Assembly: GCA_038025085.1 (NCBI GenBank)
Contig: CM076139.1
Span: forward strand, 17,997,307 to 18,061,306
Reading direction: 5' to 3'
Length of the DNA stretch: 64,000 nt
DNA from: Tetragonia tetragonoides
Taxonomy: Eukaryota > Streptophyta > Magnoliopsida > Caryophyllales > Aizoaceae
Under the pieces are notes generated by a model. It searched no databases, was not told where the DNA came from, and saw only the letters and a list, made by a program, of their open reading frames with translations. Positions 33,601 to 44,633 of the stretch are shown one piece after another. How positions within the stretch are numbered: position 1 is the first letter of the stretch; each line of letters opens with the position of its first letter. Made by a program: the position numbers and the translations under genes.

Positions 33601-36600
33601 AAGTTGGATTTTCTAAGGGTGGTGTACAAGCTGTGGATGTCGACAGTTTGGAAGGGGATGCTATTTCTTTTTTTGAGGATGATTTTGACATAGGAGGTAA
33701 TGATTTGCTCAGTGAGGACCTTAGGAGATCCAATTTAAAGGAGGAGGATTCTCACATGTTCGATACTCCTGTGGATTTACAAGGCATAACTATGTTTGAT
33801 GTGGATGAGGCTGGCTGTTCTTTGGACTAATGGTTTGTTCAACAGCAGATCACTGAGGTTGATGCCAGGTTGGATAACACATGTGACGGGAAATTTGTGG
33901 ATGTCATTTGTGCAGATAGGGATTCCTCAGCAGGATGTGTCTTTACAACAGATTGAGTCCTTGCAGCAGGATGGATTTTGCGATCATGGAGAGGGGCTCC
34001 TACCAACCCCGTCATTGTCCAGTTACCCTCTTGGTAATGATGACGCGGATGCGCGCGAACAAGCTCTATTTGAGGCAATGGGAATCGAGCTCGTTGACTC
34101 TATCGGAAAGGAGGTTTCCCTTGGTACTCAAAATTGTTCTAGGAGAAAGAGTGGTTGGGAGCTTGAGCGATTAAAGTCTAGCATTTATTATGGCAGTCGC
34201 AGCTTAAAGAATAATTTTCAAGTGTTTAGGTTTTTCTTCTAGGTTTGGTTTGGTTGGTTTGGTTCCCTTCTTGAGGACCACGTACTATTTCTGTACGCAT
34301 TGATAAAGTTCTTTTTCTTGTCCAAAAAAATTTCCTTAGCTTCACTAGTAAAATTCTTTATCTTATCAAAAAAGTTATCTCAGAGTACAAATTCTTGTGG
34401 CTTCATTAATAAAATGCATCTTCCCCCACCCCCCTTTTTTTTACCATCAAAAAGGTATTGTAGAAAGGAAATTAGAGAAACAAATAGATTTGAAGGTGCA
34501 TCTCACCCACTCCCTTTTTCCCACCATCACAATAGAAAGTAAAAATTCTGTTGGCTTCACTCATTGTATTCTATGTGTAGCAGTTTTGCTGTTTTCCTGT
34601 GATTTGTTGACTTTAGAATTGGTGTTAAGGCACCCTCTATCTATTTTTGTTGCTTGTATAAACTAATGATGCATATGGTACAATATCTGGTTAATCAGTG
34701 TATTAATCCAAACAAAAAGAAAGATATTCTAATGATTTAGGATCTGAAAACGTCAGGACCAGTATACTGCTTTAATGTCAATACTGCTAAACACTAGGTT
34801 TTTCCACTTTTTAGATTGCAGATTAGGAAAAACATCTGCTGCTGAATGAGAAAGATATGACTAATGTACAAAGTTCGTAATACTTGTCTGCTATACAACG
34901 GCAATGACAAATTAAGTGTAAAAATTCAGTTCATTGTCAATCAAAGACAGCAGGGCAACACAGTTTGAGTTCCTCGCTCGAGCATGTAGCCGATTAATGA
35001 TTCTTCTCCTGGCTTCCCTAATTATTCTGATTTCATTCTTGAAGATTTTAGCATTTCTGGCTTCCCATACAGCATGACAGACAGCAGTTATCACTGCTTT
35101 ATACAGCACCTTCCTAGGATGTTTCCCCACAGCAGCTTGCCTAGCCCAGTTTATAATTTGCTCCCATGAGAACACAGTAATAGCAGCACCAGCCCAGTCA
35201 AAAACTGATTTCAACAAGTCTTTGGAGACCTCACATTCAAAGAATAGACGCGAGTGAGATTCATGTTCTACCACCACAAAGAACACAGTCTGCAGTTACT
35301 ATATTTCCAATACCAAGTTTCTGCAGCCTGTCAACAGTAGGTAGTCTCTTTACACAAGCCAACCAAAAACAGAAAGCTTGTTTAGGCATAGCCAAAGTAG
35401 ACCAACAGATTTTGGTCCATGGGATAGCAGGACTATCTGGTAGCATCATTCTGTAAGCTTTACCAATGGCATACTTGCTCACATTCAGTACAGCAGTTTT
35501 AACTTGTGATCTGTCATCAAAAACTCTCTTAATCATCCAGGAAGATTGCAGAGGGCTGTCCATCTCCCAGAAATTATTCCCCTTGATATAATATGCAGAA
35601 ATCCATTTAATCCAAAGTTTCTCCTTCAAGTGATGAATGTCCCATACCAACTTTCCAATCGAAGCTATATTCCAGGTTTTTAATTGAAAAATTGCCAACC
35701 CCCCTTTGGATTTAGGGGTACACACCTGCTCCCAAGCAACAAGGGCACGTTTAGAAGGAGCACTAGATCCTGTCCTTAAGCCGGCACATAAGCCGGCACT
35801 TTGTGATTGCAAATCCTGTTATCATCATTATTTCTTGTTACTGAACTGTATCATAAGGGGCAGTAGTTTTTGATTGAGAGAATAACTGCCTCATGGAAGC
35901 AGTAAGTCACATTAGAGGACCTAATCTTGTGTTTTGGGGAATCTGTGAACATTGAATCATTAATTAGTTCTCACCTCATTGCTAGCCTTTCTTCTTTTTA
36001 ATGTAATATTTTGGCATTTCAAATAGAGATGCAAACATGATGTCAAGGACAAAGGATGGAGGCACTGACTCATGCATTCAGGTCTAAGCAGTGTACCTGT
36101 CGAGTTTCATACCTTTTGGGCAAGCTTCTAACTAACATCTGTGACTTATCTGTACTTTGGCCCTTTATTTTGGATCCTTTGAGCCTAATTAGCAGGCTTT
36201 CTTTTCTCTTCTAGAGGTGATTCAGCTTATGAGCACCAGTTTTGGGAGAAAATTCTCAGTTTTAATGCATGATACATTGAATTCTCCACTCTTAAGACGA
36301 ACTCCCCCTGGTGTTACTGCTATCCTTATTTCTTGATGAAATTGTATGCTTAGAGCCCTATCTTTCCCTTGTGATGGTACTCTCCAACTGAACTGGAGAC
36401 CTATTAACTCTCTTGACATGGACTTCAATATAGTGCTATCTTTATTTTCAAGGCTGGTGACATCGCATGCTGGTAGCCTATCTTTCCACTTCGATTGTAG
36501 ACTTCTCCAATTGAACAATGCTAAGACTATTCACTCTGAAAAATAAACTTATCTTCTACTGCTGGTGACCGTTTCAGTGGCTCCCATTCTCCCTCATCTC

Positions 36601-37730
36601 CTTCCACCGGGTTCTCTTTCTATTTGCGAATTTTTTTGCACGAAACCTTTGCCTTTCTTAGACTTCTTGGTGGACATCTTTTTCCTAGTAGTAGTGATGA
36701 CTCATTTAGTCATGACTCATGAGAGATGTTGATGATACAGGAGGGTAATTCGGCCTTGGCTTGGAATGAAGACAAGACATCTTATGACCTTTAAAATTGC
36801 TGAGCTGGAAAGAATATATCAGAAATTCCCTGATGTTGAGGGTGCTTTCGTGGACAAGGTAAACATTTTTTACTTTTTCCATATTTTGTTCGATTTTGCT
36901 GGTTTGTGCCGGTTGTTTGTAATACATTGTGAACTTCATAAAAAAAGGACAAGCTTTTAGGGACCCTACGAATTATCTCCAGGGTTGTACATATGCAGAC
37001 CAACGAGTGACATGGAGATAACTATCACTAAAAACTGTTTACGCTTTTATATGATATGTATAGTATCAAAATCTATATTCTAGGTGGTGATGTATTGTTT
37101 GAACTGCTAGTTTATCTCTCTATCAACTTTGTATATAATTTCGTATCTTATGAAGTAAACATCTACCAGGTGACTAAGGGATCCCCAGCAGATTCTGCAG
37201 GAATATGTGCTGGTGATATTGTCACTCATTGCGATGGCATTCCTGTCCACTCACCCCTGGAGGTAATATTGTCCTTAATCCTATGCAATAAGTGATAGAT
37301 CACCATAAAGGATGATGTAGCTAAAACACAATTTGGTCATTCTAGGTTGCCTTTTTTAGGAATTATCACTAACCCCAGCTTATTTGTTGCTCAAATCAAT
37401 CAATTTCTAGTTCTGATGGTTATATGGTTATTTACTGGCATACTTTTGGTTTTGTTTTAGTTTGTTAAAATTCTGTTTGATAAAGCTGAGAACTTTATGG
37501 GGCTTTCTTGTGATAGAGCAAGTGATGGCAGCACTAAGAGAAGGACAATGGCTGTTGAGGTCAGCCTTGAATATCTTGAGCAAGCAGTGCTATATTCTTT
37601 TATTGTTGTAGTATTGATTTTTGTTGAATTGCTTTGAAAAAACTAGGTGGCAATAAAAGGCAAAAGCTGCGGTTATGCAGAGAAGAGTATGAAAATTGAC
37701 ATGCTTAGCCCACCTCACAACAGTATGTAA
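24679..37730 (+). CDS. DegP14/HtrA-like protein with PDZ domain, catalytically dead
   Basis: Ten exons join in frame into 398 residues: 24679-24772, 25880-25930, 26172-26294, 26394-26515, 31194-31472, 32140-32273, 36741-36858, 37170-37262, 37461-37559, 37647-37730. Residues about 80-265 are a trypsin fold and 268-380 a PDZ-type domain (RVIRPWLGMK, then GSPADSAGICAGDIVTHCDG). This resembles plant 'putative protease Do-like 14' proteins. All three catalytic positions are changed. The His of TNAHVV is T116 in LTSATLL, the Asp of the DLAVLKI motif is K153 in HHKIATISI, and the Ser of GNSGGPL is T226 in HGTGGPL. So it is probably a non-proteolytic scaffold or peptide binder. No targeting peptide is obvious. 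A GTAAGT donor overlaps the stop; using it with an acceptor before 37924 would end at 37945 instead. Introns 4 and 6 (4.7 and 4.5 kb) are full of retroelements, yet every splice site is intact. Confidence 0.85.
25271..25502 (+). repeat. Tandem duplication of a 122-bp unit in intron 1
   Basis: The sequence beginning TAAGTTGTTTATGACCC at 25271 recurs at 25393 and is followed by about 110 matching bases with a handful of changes. Unit length is 122 bp. The duplicate lies within intron 1 of the HtrA-like gene and has no known role. Confidence 0.9.
26754..27890 (-). pseudogene. LINE ORF2 C-terminal relic, minus strand
   Basis: A T run at 26754-26764 is the A tail of a minus-strand insert. Translated pieces match the end of plant LINE ORF2: NISLVGTWLWHFPL then WKYI (27662-27847), a YIWKLKSSEGVF..FGL zinc-domain block near 27330, and VVYLASLWAKEDGL with a final GVIGFI stretch (26827-27015). 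Many stops and frameshifts are present. It is a 5'-truncated dead copy in intron 4 of the HtrA-like gene. Confidence 0.65.
27891..29010 (+). pseudogene. LINE ORF2 C-terminal relic, plus strand
   Basis: Plus-strand pieces again match the end of plant LINE ORF2: ALGKVNTNDM, then FCVICYWDSET and LWCRLFVCLG in the zinc-binding region (28490-28660), and LWLERNSLVFPG..SSWAKAADAFRRVL near the end (28736-28930). It closes with TTAATGAAATCTTATATTT at about 28990, a usual LINE 3' end. It lies back to back with the minus-strand relic at 26754-27890. Confidence 0.65.
30207..30939. mobile_element. 733-bp terminal-inverted-repeat DNA element
   Basis: The left end reads CTATGTTACCAGGACTCGG and the right end is its reverse complement, followed inward by GC-rich partly inverted sequence (repeats of CCCGTACCCG type). 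The 7-bp direct repeat TCAACAA flanks it at 30200-30206 and 30940-30946. The duplication length is close to hAT (8 bp) or Mutator-like (9 bp), and I cannot decide between them. The interior (30340-30560) is CT/GA-rich and looks like a plant gene leader. It lies in intron 4 of the HtrA-like gene and has no transposase. Confidence 0.85.
31857..31976 (+). mobile_element. Au-like SINE, 5'-truncated, with 19-bp target duplication
   Basis: 120 bp ending in GGACACCCATGTCATCT plus an A run, with an internal GGGCCCATGGGATTAG segment that recalls the plant Au SINE family. A B-box-like AGTCCGAGTCCC stands near its start, but the A-box part of the head is gone. A perfect 19-bp direct repeat (GGGTTTTAGATTTGTTAGT) flanks it at 31838-31856 and 31977-31995. 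It lies in intron 5 of the HtrA-like gene. Confidence 0.82.
32800..34325 (+). pseudogene. LINE deletion derivative retaining ORF1 and the 3' end
   Basis: Plus-strand frames carry pieces of a plant LINE ORF1-type protein: FFISSITKVDRWVYRTA (32850-33182), a Ser/Gly-rich middle (33183-33521), an acidic stretch (33576-33830), then EQALFEAMGIELVDS and WELERLKSSIYYGSR near 34080-34210, which usually sits at the ORF1/ORF2 junction. Immediately after, the text is the common LINE tail CGCATTGATAAAGTTCTTTT and an A run at about 34323. The polymerase ORF is missing altogether. Stops interrupt ORF1. It lies in intron 6 of the HtrA-like gene. Confidence 0.6.
34912..35825 (-). pseudogene. LINE ORF2 C-terminal relic with zinc-binding domain
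   Basis: Two minus-strand frames (35261-35812 and 34912-35286) join across one frameshift near 35275. They read as the LINE region after the polymerase: KRALVAWEQVCTPKSKGGL, NIASIGKLVWDI, then the zinc-binding domain WTKICWSTLAMPKQAFCFWL, CVLCGG, H.RLFFEC, and AVWEARNAKIF. A T run for an A tail is not obvious. The copy is well preserved compared with the other LINE pieces here. It lies in intron 6 of the HtrA-like gene. Confidence 0.8.
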
Positions 37731-39132
37731 GTTCTTTGTGCTATGCACACATATTAGTGTTTGGGCAATAGCAACCTACCTTCCCAAATATTGTGGATTC
37801 CATCATATTAATTCTTTCGTTTATTCTTTGTGATATATTTACTGTATGCCTACTTGAATGAGTTACTTATTTCTCTGCAACTTTTCCTCACTTATTTCTT
37901 TGTATGCCTATGTGAATGGACAGCTCACATTTGAAGTTCGGTTGACGTTGAAAGGTTTCGCAGATGCCGTGGTACCACATTTGAAGTTAGGTTTCCAATT
38001 CTATTGCGATTTAGCTATGATTCAGCTTCGCGATTGGTATCTACTTCAGATTTCTGGTTTTTGCTCACATCAAGGTATACGGTTAATTTGATATGAATTG
38101 GGGTTCTGCAAGGATAAGTATATGTTTGATTTGAATTAGAGTTTAACTTGTCGATCTATGATGTTTGAAATGGATGTGTTCAATTAGGGTTACCTTCGAG
38201 CTTTGGAGCTAATGTTGCTGGTTTATTTGGTGTTCAATGAATTTAGGGTTAGGGTTTACATTTGCATGTATTTGATTGCCTATCAGAATTAATAGTTTGA
38301 TTGAATTTAGAGAACATAATCAAGTACTCCGTATCATTTCTACACTGCTCTAGTACTATTGTTTGTGGTGTTATTGCTCATCCAACAAAAACAATCTATA
38401 AGCTAATCTGAGTCATGTATGGTATGCCTTTAAAATGATGATTTCTAATCAATCCCAGCCAGCCAGCCAAAGCAATGCGGGGAACTTGGTTTTAGAGACT
38501 TGTATGGCCTGAATGCAGCTCTCATCATGAAATTGATCTGGTGTATTTCTGCGAAAGCTGATGTTTTATGTGATAAATGGACCCATTAATTTTATTTATT
38601 GCATCATGATTTTTGGGGGTTTCCTATGGCTACCTCTCCTTCCTGGTGTTCACTTGGTACGATGCTCAGGGGAAACTGTATTTCTATGACCGTAACATAT
38701 GTTTATGACCATACTATTAATCTTCATTAGTTATGAGTAAAATCTATTTTCTTATTTAGATATTATTTTTATTTTACATACTATATACTCTGATGCATTG
38801 TTTGAGCAATGTGACACTTGTTGATGGAGTCACCATGCCTTTCTGTAGGTAAGCAATGAAGACAGAAACAAATCAGGAAGATAACAGATCAAGTATATGA
38901 CCGTATCAAAATTCAGACTGCCGCTCTCATTTGAAGTACTGTATATAGCTACCCTGATTATTTACAAGTGAACTTAAAAGGAAAGTCAAATATCCTCATT
39001 TTGGAGCTGCAACACAATTTTTGCTAGGAGTGCTGAGAATGATCAGCTTCAGCCCTTGGAGGTCTTCAATCTTAGAGATCATTTCCTTTTTAAGTTGTAT
39101 TTAAAATGTGTTTAGCTACATATCATCCCGTT

Positions 39133-39173
<41 letters not shown>

Positions 39174-40976
39174 CAGTGCTGTAATTGAAAAGGATGATAT
39201 GTTGGGATCTTTGAAATTCGGATATATGCAGATCTTTTATTGATATAAATGATAATATTTTTCCATTTGAGTAATATTGTATGGAGTATTAGATATTGCC
39301 AAAAAAAAAAAAAGAGAGCAAATAAGGCGATATCTTTACCACCACCCATCACTTACTTTTACCACCAACCATCACCTTCCGGCTAATTTTTCCCCCCGAA
39401 CCGTTTTACCCTTACCTGAAGTATGGGGTTATCTCACTTTTGCATTTACCCACAATGTTTAATTATGAAAATTCAAACACTTTTCCCCTCTAAGGGCATG
39501 GTTAGATTATAGAGGTGATCATTGGGCTAGACCATTGGGTTTTCGGGCCAAAAATTCATGTCCATATCTGGCCTTATCGGATTTCGGACGGGCTTTTCGG
39601 GCTAATTTTGTAATATCGTTAATTTTTATTTTTAAGCAAACTTTTGATCCTGATATGCATTTGAGGTGATTTTTTTTTGAATTCATATAATTTTTCGTAT
39701 CACGCAATCATAACATCTTATTTGCAAAATTATATTTTTTGGAAAAACTTTAATTTAAATTACATCAAGCAAGTTAATAGAAAAAAATATAGAAATAATA
39801 AAAAGGAGTTAAATTTTGGGCCATTCGGGCCGGATTTGACCTTCATCCCAAACCCGTATCAAATATGGGAGGGTTCGGGTCAGACCCGTGGGTTGGGTTT
39901 TTTTTATTATTAGGTTTAGGTTGGAATGTTGATAATGATTAAGGGGGTAATGGAGCAAGACAAAGGGTAAAACATGAAGATGGAGGTGGTGGCAGGGGTA
40001 ATGATTAGGGAGTAATGGAGAAAATGAAGAGAAGGGTGGGGGGGAGAGAAAAATTACCCTGCCGGAGAGTAGGGTAACTATTACCCCAAATGGGGACAAT
40101 AATTACCCCCCTCTTCACAAAATCTAACACCTACCACCTCTCATACCTCACAGTTTAGCCTATTATTCAATCTATTAATCCCATCGCAAACATGACTTAA
40201 AAATTGTTCCCCACCCACTTAATCACCCCAACTATACTGAAATGAATTCTCCCTCTCTTCTCTATCTATCTGCTCTATCTATCTCTTCATTTTAGCTACT
40301 CAATGAATCCATTTTGTTGTCATGGGCATAATAAGGAGCACTGAAAATTCACTTTGGGAATGATTAATTAATTCATTATTTAGTAACTATGTTCCATTAG
40401 TTGTAAGTTTCATTTCATTTGCAATTTTTCATTATTCAATTGCAATGTTTGATAAGAATTTCCAGTCCACCATCAAGCAAATATAAGAATTTTGACCATC
40501 ATCTCTGGTATCATCTGCAATCAGGCATACATTTCATTACCCCATACACAATATAATATTCCTAAAACAACCACACTCAAACGACAGTACATCAAAGTTC
40601 CATTGACTTTCTTGCCTCAATTAAGATTTTTCTTTGCCTTCACAAAGAGGGACAACATATTCTGCAATTAAAGGGACAAATTTGACACAATACTACCTCC
40701 AAAATCGTAGTTTTGGAGAACCAGAGATAATGGGAGAATAGAGAGAGATGAGCAAAAAAAGAATATGATGATCAAGAAAAATTTAAGAAAATGGGGATTT
40801 AAATTAGGGGAGGTGAATTTGTAGGCCATATTAGGGGAAAAAAGTGGAGAAAGTAATTAAATTAGATGAAATGAGACCCAAACGGGAAGCCGGGAAGGGG
40901 AACATAAAAGTTGATCGGTCAGTGATGGACGGTGGTTAAAAGTGAGTGATTTCATTTTTAATTAGTGATTTTATTT
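37731..40976. other. 3' flank and intergenic region without a recognised gene
   Basis: The first part probably contains the 3' UTR of the HtrA-like gene. There is a 39-base T run at 39135-39173. Sections near 39500-39900 have repeated GGGCC/CGGGCC words and look like decayed repeat DNA. No coding family recognised. Confidence 0.45.
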
Positions 40977-41290
40977 TTAATTAGTGATTTCATTTGTTTG
41001 CAAGAGGATTGAGACACTGTTAATAATTAGGGATGACACTAAGGGTAACTTTAAGTCTTTAACTAGACAAAGTCTGCCAGCCTTGATAAGAAAATGGGAC
41101 CGCCAACTGACTAATTTATTCTTCATTTTTGTCACAATAAACTTGAGATCATGTTGAGAAGGTCTAGTCGCTTTCAAAGGAAAGCCTAGATAGGTACAAG
41201 TTATCACAAGCTTTAATGCCCAACATATCATCTATCATAAGAATAACATCATAAGACGCAGTTTTAGAGAGAATAAACAAATTCTACTAC
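40977..41290 (-). pseudogene. LINE reverse transcriptase relic
   Basis: The minus strand reads TYLGFPLKATRPSQHDL followed by IVTKMKNKLVSWRSHFL and KAGRLCLVK. This is the standard plant LINE segment YLG.PL....(V/I)..K...KL..W....LS.AGR..L(V/I)K. It is truncated at both ends and has no visible polymerase core. Confidence 0.75.
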
Positions 41291-41525
41291 CTCCTCATTT
41301 TCCTCAAAACAGATGCTATTTCAAATGGTAATGAGTTCATAGAAAATATATAAAGGAATTGGTAACAGTTGGTGCGGAAAATGGTAGTATGTAGTGTTCA
41401 TTTCAATTTTCTGTTGTTACTACATTTCTTTCACATAATCCTAAACAAAAGTTTATAATCTAATGGTAAATCTCATAATGTAATTTTCTCAATGTCATCT
41501 ATTTCCTTTCTGTCGGGTATCTCCT

Positions 41526-42375
41526 AACAATCTCATTTTTTTTTTGTCAGAATCTCCAAACAATCTCATTAAAGCTCAAGTTATCTTCATGCACTTCAAA
41601 GACTCTCCGAAAAAATCGACGAATAGTTGAAATTGGAATCCCAAAATGGACCCCTTGAAGTGTGAAAGAGTGAATGACCATAATTTTATTTTCTCCATCA
41701 AAGATCGAAGCTCCAGAGGATACTGGCCCAAGGGATGACAACCAATATTGTAAGTACGCTGAATTTTCGGGTAAACCATGCTCAAAATGAGGATCATCAT
41801 GTCTGTTAGATACAATTAAATAACATATCAGTTAACTAACGATAAAGTCAAGACAAACATACATAAAAATAAGAAAACTTACTTTAGGGAACCTCCAGAA
41901 TGAGAGAAAGGGAGCAGAAAATCAACACCATAAACCTCATTACCATCATCAATTTTCTTTTCTAGCAGCTTTATTATCCCCCGATGATGAATTGTCCAGA
42001 TTGATTGGCTTTTTTTGTAGTAGACCTTCATTAAATGCCACAGTGAGGATACTCGCAATAGAGTCATCCATATTCAATCTTATTGGGGATAAATCTTCAA
42101 TTCTACTAGCAGCAATCACATAGCAAGTTTTTCCTATTGAGTTGGAAAACAATCAACATTACCCTAACATGCGCAGCAAGTTCATCAAACCTTCCATCAA
42201 ACTCGTCTTTTGTTACTTTTGGAAACAAAGAGTCGAACTGGTGACCATAAAAAATTATTATCATAGCATTAGCATTGGTCTTGCATACAACACAACCAAT
42301 TATATACTCCCATTTGGATTCATCATTTTTTCTTAACCATAGCAAAACTACAACTGCATTCTCAACATCAACCAT
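41526..42375 (-). pseudogene. Trypsin-like peptidase-related gene, copy A, broken
   Basis: Starts at the ATG at 42375: MVDVENAVVVLLWL..., then YIIGCVVCKTNANAMIII and HQFDSLFPKVTKDEFDG. The frame then shifts near 42120 into SIGKTCYVIAASRIEDLSP. Further on, 41576-41815 encode FEHGLPENSAYLQYWL, then GPVSSGASIFDGENKIMVI and GIPISTIRRFF. The last block has the shape of the C-terminal half of a trypsin-like domain (G.SG..(I/V)FD..G...G, then (A/G)IP.(S/D)T). I cannot name a family member. Exon borders are uncertain and at least one frameshift is present, so I call it a pseudogene; intron structure could rescue part of it. Confidence 0.45.
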
Positions 42376-42749
42376 CTTGTTAGGCGTGTCCAATTGGATC
42401 TTGGATTAGACTTATACATAAAAAGGTTATGATAGGTTGAGTTATGTTATCGTAATAAAACACGTGTATAATTTTTTTTTTTTATGTAAAAGTCAAATCC
42501 AAAGTCCAAAATAAATCCAAAGTTAAAAAAGAAAACAACACGTTCATAATCTAAGTGAGTGGTGTGTGGGCTACCATCGATAACTCTCCAACTCTTCAAA
42601 CAAGTTAGGAGCATATAAGTTAAAAGTCACACTTTCTTCTTAACGAACAATATCTTGAGAGACAGATCCAAAAGATATAGGAGTAACTATCTGTAAAAAA
42701 AATAATTCACAAAACACTGAAAAGAACACATTTTATGCAGCAAAAAACA

Positions 42750-43685
42750 AAACTCTAGGGAAGCCAAAAATTTACTAATACTAGCCCCATCAAATAACCA
42801 CGTCTTTCTATGGAGTTGGAAAAACTCACTAGGACCTAGTATGAGGGGGTAAGCTCATCTAACTTTTCATCAAACTCTTCCTTCGTTAACTTTGGAAACA
42901 AATACTCAATCGGTGACTATAATAATTATTATTATTAGGAAAAAATGATGTGGATACTTACACATTTAGGCGGTCGTAGACGAATAATCTCACAATTGAC
43001 TAACTCCTCCATCTTCACCACTCACCCTTATCTCTCTCCTCTATATTACCACCATTAATGACGAAAGGCAGAGTTCGATGGCGGTAAAATCGAGCTCGGT
43101 GCTGGCGATGATGGCTGAACGAGCATCGCAAAATTCTTCACGATGGTGATTGGCGGTGATTTTGCTTTCAGTTTTCAGATAGTGCCGTGAATATTAGTGA
43201 TCATACTTTGAACTACCTATGGAAAGGGCGACTAAACATCAAAACATGGTTCGTTGAATATACGAAGATAAACAACTACAAATATTTGGAAATTTCCATT
43301 CATGCATCTGCGAATCTGGATTGTCATCTACCAATGAATGCAACAAGTTTGCAACCATGGCCATGAATCCAATTTGGGCGTCTTCATTTATTGCATTCGC
43401 AATAACTCCGTCTTCATTTAATCCACTCGCGTTAACGTCGTCAATGTTTGAGATTATTCTAGGGTGAAGTCATTTGTGAGATTATTTTTATACGGTCGCC
43501 CAAATATAGGATTATTGACATCCATTTTTCCATATTATTACATTACTCTTGGTTTTGCCCACTAAGCATCCTGTAGTGCAGCCCCCCATATTCACATTTT
43601 CATCTCTGCTTGAGTTCCCCACATTAACACTTTTATCACTTCTTGTCCATTTCAAGCATACAAGAGCTCTCTTAGAATCAACCAT
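42750..43685 (-). pseudogene. Trypsin-like peptidase-related gene, copy B, interrupted
   Basis: A second copy just upstream of copy A on the same strand. It begins at the ATG at 43685 with MVDSKRALVCLKWTRSDK, then TTGCLVGKTKSNVI, parallel to MVDVENAVVVLLWLRKND and IIGCVVCKTNANAM of copy A. Coding then breaks at about 43520. It resumes near 42895 with FPKLTKEEFDEKLDELTPSY, parallel to FPKVTKDEFDGRFDEL. The 550 bp between are a MITE-like element. No counterpart of the C-terminal half is seen here. Confidence 0.5.
42955..43520. mobile_element. MITE-like element splitting copy B
   Basis: The ends are imperfect inverted repeats. The left end has ATTTAGGCGGTCGTAGACGA then ATAATCTCACAA. The right end, read in reverse complement, has ATTTGGGCGACCGTATAAAA then ATAATCTCACAAATG. 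The interior has no coding sequence. I could not settle a target duplication. It interrupts the second trypsin-like gene copy. Confidence 0.6.
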
Positions 43686-43895
43686 CTTCATCTTTATCTT
43701 TATCTTTTCCTCAACTGCTAAGGAATTCATTAGTGGTATTCTAGTCAACAACCAGGATAATAAGAACAAGCTGTTCAAGTTAACAACCATGATAATAACA
43801 ACAAGCAAAAATCAACAAGCCACAGTATTATACAATCCTAATTTCTAAGCTTTTATCAAAATAATTCTAAGCTTTTATCAATTAAATCAAAAAAT

Positions 43896-44359
43896 GTTGG
43901 AATTATTTCCAACATGTATGTGTAGTGTGTGAAAAGACATGTTGGTTCATACATGTCTATTTATAAAGGAGTCTTATACCAAGAGATACAATGGTTTAAT
44001 TGTGCCTATTGGTGAAAAGACACATGCTAACAGGCATGATGCTTCATGTGTGACACATAAATGAAAGGTCACAATGGTTCACAAGAGGCATGTATTCTTC
44101 TATAAATAGAGGAAGCCACAAGCCTCTTGGATATGGTTAAGATATGGTTACAAGGAATTAACATCCTGGTACCATGTAACACATTAATCTCTCAACCTTG
44201 CCTTCTCCTTGGTCTCTTAGTGTCCTAATATCGTTAGTGCAAGACGCTGTTAGGAACGGAACTCCGTTGTATCTCAAAGACTGTTTTGGTTCTCCCGTTG
44301 CACATAGGGACAAATCAAGTCTTTAGGAAAGCGCCCTAGACGTGCCTCAGAGTTGTTTA
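43896..44359 (+). repeat. Probable LTR fragment of another retroelement
   Basis: Starts TGTTGGAATTATTTCCAACATG, a short palindrome-like terminus often seen at plant LTR starts. It contains a TATAAATAGAGG-type TATA box near 44101. It is cut by the deletion-derivative copia element at 44360, and sequence after 45733 may continue it. No partner LTR is in the window, so this is tentative. Confidence 0.4.
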
Positions 44360-44633
44360 TATTAGAGAATAATCAGAGTATCAATCTTGTATATATCCCT
44401 TCATTATTTTCAGTTATTCTCTCCCTTGATCATAGCACTAGAATAATAGATCATAGTACTAGAATAATATCTGCTCCTTGATCATAGCACTAGAATAATA
44501 TCTGCTCCTTGATCATAGAACTAGATTAGTTTAGTTGCCTTCTTTATAGATACTCTTTCTTCCATAGTTTGTATATAAATAGATGTATCTATCAATGTAA
44601 TTCTTAAGCCTTCAATCAATCTCAACGTTTATA
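44360..44633 (+). repeat. 5' LTR of the deletion derivative
   Basis: 274 bp. Contains tandem units built on TGATCATAGCACTAGAATAA; one unit more than the 3' LTR. Confidence 0.82.

Noticed and set aside
34300..34666. Open frames with hydrophobic stretches after the LINE derivative
   Set aside because: AT-rich, overlapping in two frames, with no motif or splice support.
39135..39173. 39-base T run followed by CAG, like a strong splice acceptor or an A tail in reverse
   Set aside because: No exon follows and no target duplication or retroelement body could be read beside it. Treated as a simple repeat.
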